Source: an uncultured Flavihumibacter sp. (lineage in GTDB: Bacteria; Bacteroidota; Bacteroidia; Chitinophagales; Chitinophagaceae). From it: DNA of 64,000 nt. Under the pieces are notes generated by a model. The model saw only the letters and a program-made list of their open reading frames with translations, searched no databases and was not told the DNA's origin. The DNA is taken from contig CABHOY010000028.1 in the NCBI GenBank assembly GCA_902168105.1, positions 26,172-90,171 of the forward strand, read 5' to 3'. The translations under genes and the position numbers were made by a program. Shown here one piece after another: positions 63,927-64,000 of this stretch. How positions within the stretch are numbered: the first letter of the stretch is position 1; each line of letters starts with the position of its first letter.

Positions 63927-64000
63927 ATGAAAGGAACCATACAGGACGGCTATTTCGCATTAGTAGAATTATTGTTGCCAGAGTTTATATTAGAACACTT
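63927..64000 (+). CDS. Start of an ISAon1-type transposase-associated protein (3' partial)
   Basis: The frame runs from ATG 63927 off the window edge; 24 residues are visible (MKGTIQDGYFALVELLLPEF, then ILEH). The LVELLLPEF-x-x-EH pattern recalls the N-terminal-region proteins of ISAon1-family elements in Bacteroidota, which precede the main transposase ORF. Position just past a tRNA gene and its terminator fits an insertion. With so few residues this is a weak call, and the element's left end is not identified. Confidence 0.4.
   Translation, partial: MKGTIQDGYFALVELLLPEFILEH

Overview
The window looks like a chromosomal segment of a Bacteroidota bacterium, most likely a Chitinophaga-type member of the Chitinophagaceae. 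The evidence is type A and type B T9SS/gliding C-terminal sorting domains, a SusC-type plug sequence, many secreted or lipoprotein glycoside hydrolases and peptidases, and recurring promoter elements of the Bacteroidota form (TTG/TTTG, 19-22 nt, TAnnTTTG). Genes are short operons or single genes, often convergent and closed by hairpin terminators. No CRISPR array, rRNA or prophage was seen. One tRNA-Leu(CAG) lies near the right edge, followed by what looks like the start of an insertion element.

Layout. 1-7.3 kb: the 3' part of an alpha-2-macroglobulin-like protein with an embedded SusC-type plug, a decayed non-specific endonuclease, a beta-helix lipoprotein and an orphan Imm22-like gene. 7.3-16.3 kb: cytochrome bd oxidase (cydAB), an isoprenylcysteine methyltransferase-like protein, a metallo-beta-lactamase/rhodanese protein, a GH2 hydrolase with a TPR-like tail, and a DEAD-box helicase. 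16.5-24 kb: a GDPD phosphodiesterase, an unrecognised membrane-protein/small-ORF pair, a TsdA-like dihaem cytochrome with a Tat-exported DsrE-like protein, a GH29 fucosidase, and an LpxL-type acyltransferase with a fatty-acid desaturase. 24-31.5 kb: a striking 106-bp perfect palindrome, a C25-like peptidase without signal peptide, two DUF2157-type membrane proteins, and a papain-like protease with lectin repeats followed by a chagasin-like inhibitor. 31.7-36.2 kb: two paralogous type B CTD surface proteins. 36.6-45.5 kb: an SDR, then a two-component system and a tripartite RND efflux pump. 45.6-52.7 kb: three T9SS-exported enzymes on the minus strand (two basic-secretory-type metallopeptidases and a GH5-GH18 protein) that share recently duplicated DNA. 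53-63.6 kb: S1-type CvfB, YdeI/DUF1905 and GNAT genes, then a glycogen/trehalose cluster (glgX, GH13 alpha-glucosidase, divergent treZ-treY).

Functional themes. The secreted glycoside hydrolases, peptidases and CTD proteins fit a polymer-degrading lifestyle using T9SS. GlgX, the GH13 enzyme, TreZ and TreY form a route from alpha-glucan to trehalose and glucose. The TsdA-like cytochrome, the DsrE-like protein and the MBL-rhodanese suggest periplasmic and cytoplasmic sulfane-sulfur handling. The least explained items are the 11-bp-periodic repeats (a five-unit array at 11.9 kb and the palindrome at 24.0 kb), the signal-less protease plus chagasin-like pair, and the overlapping membrane-protein/73-residue pair at 17.6-18.4 kb.
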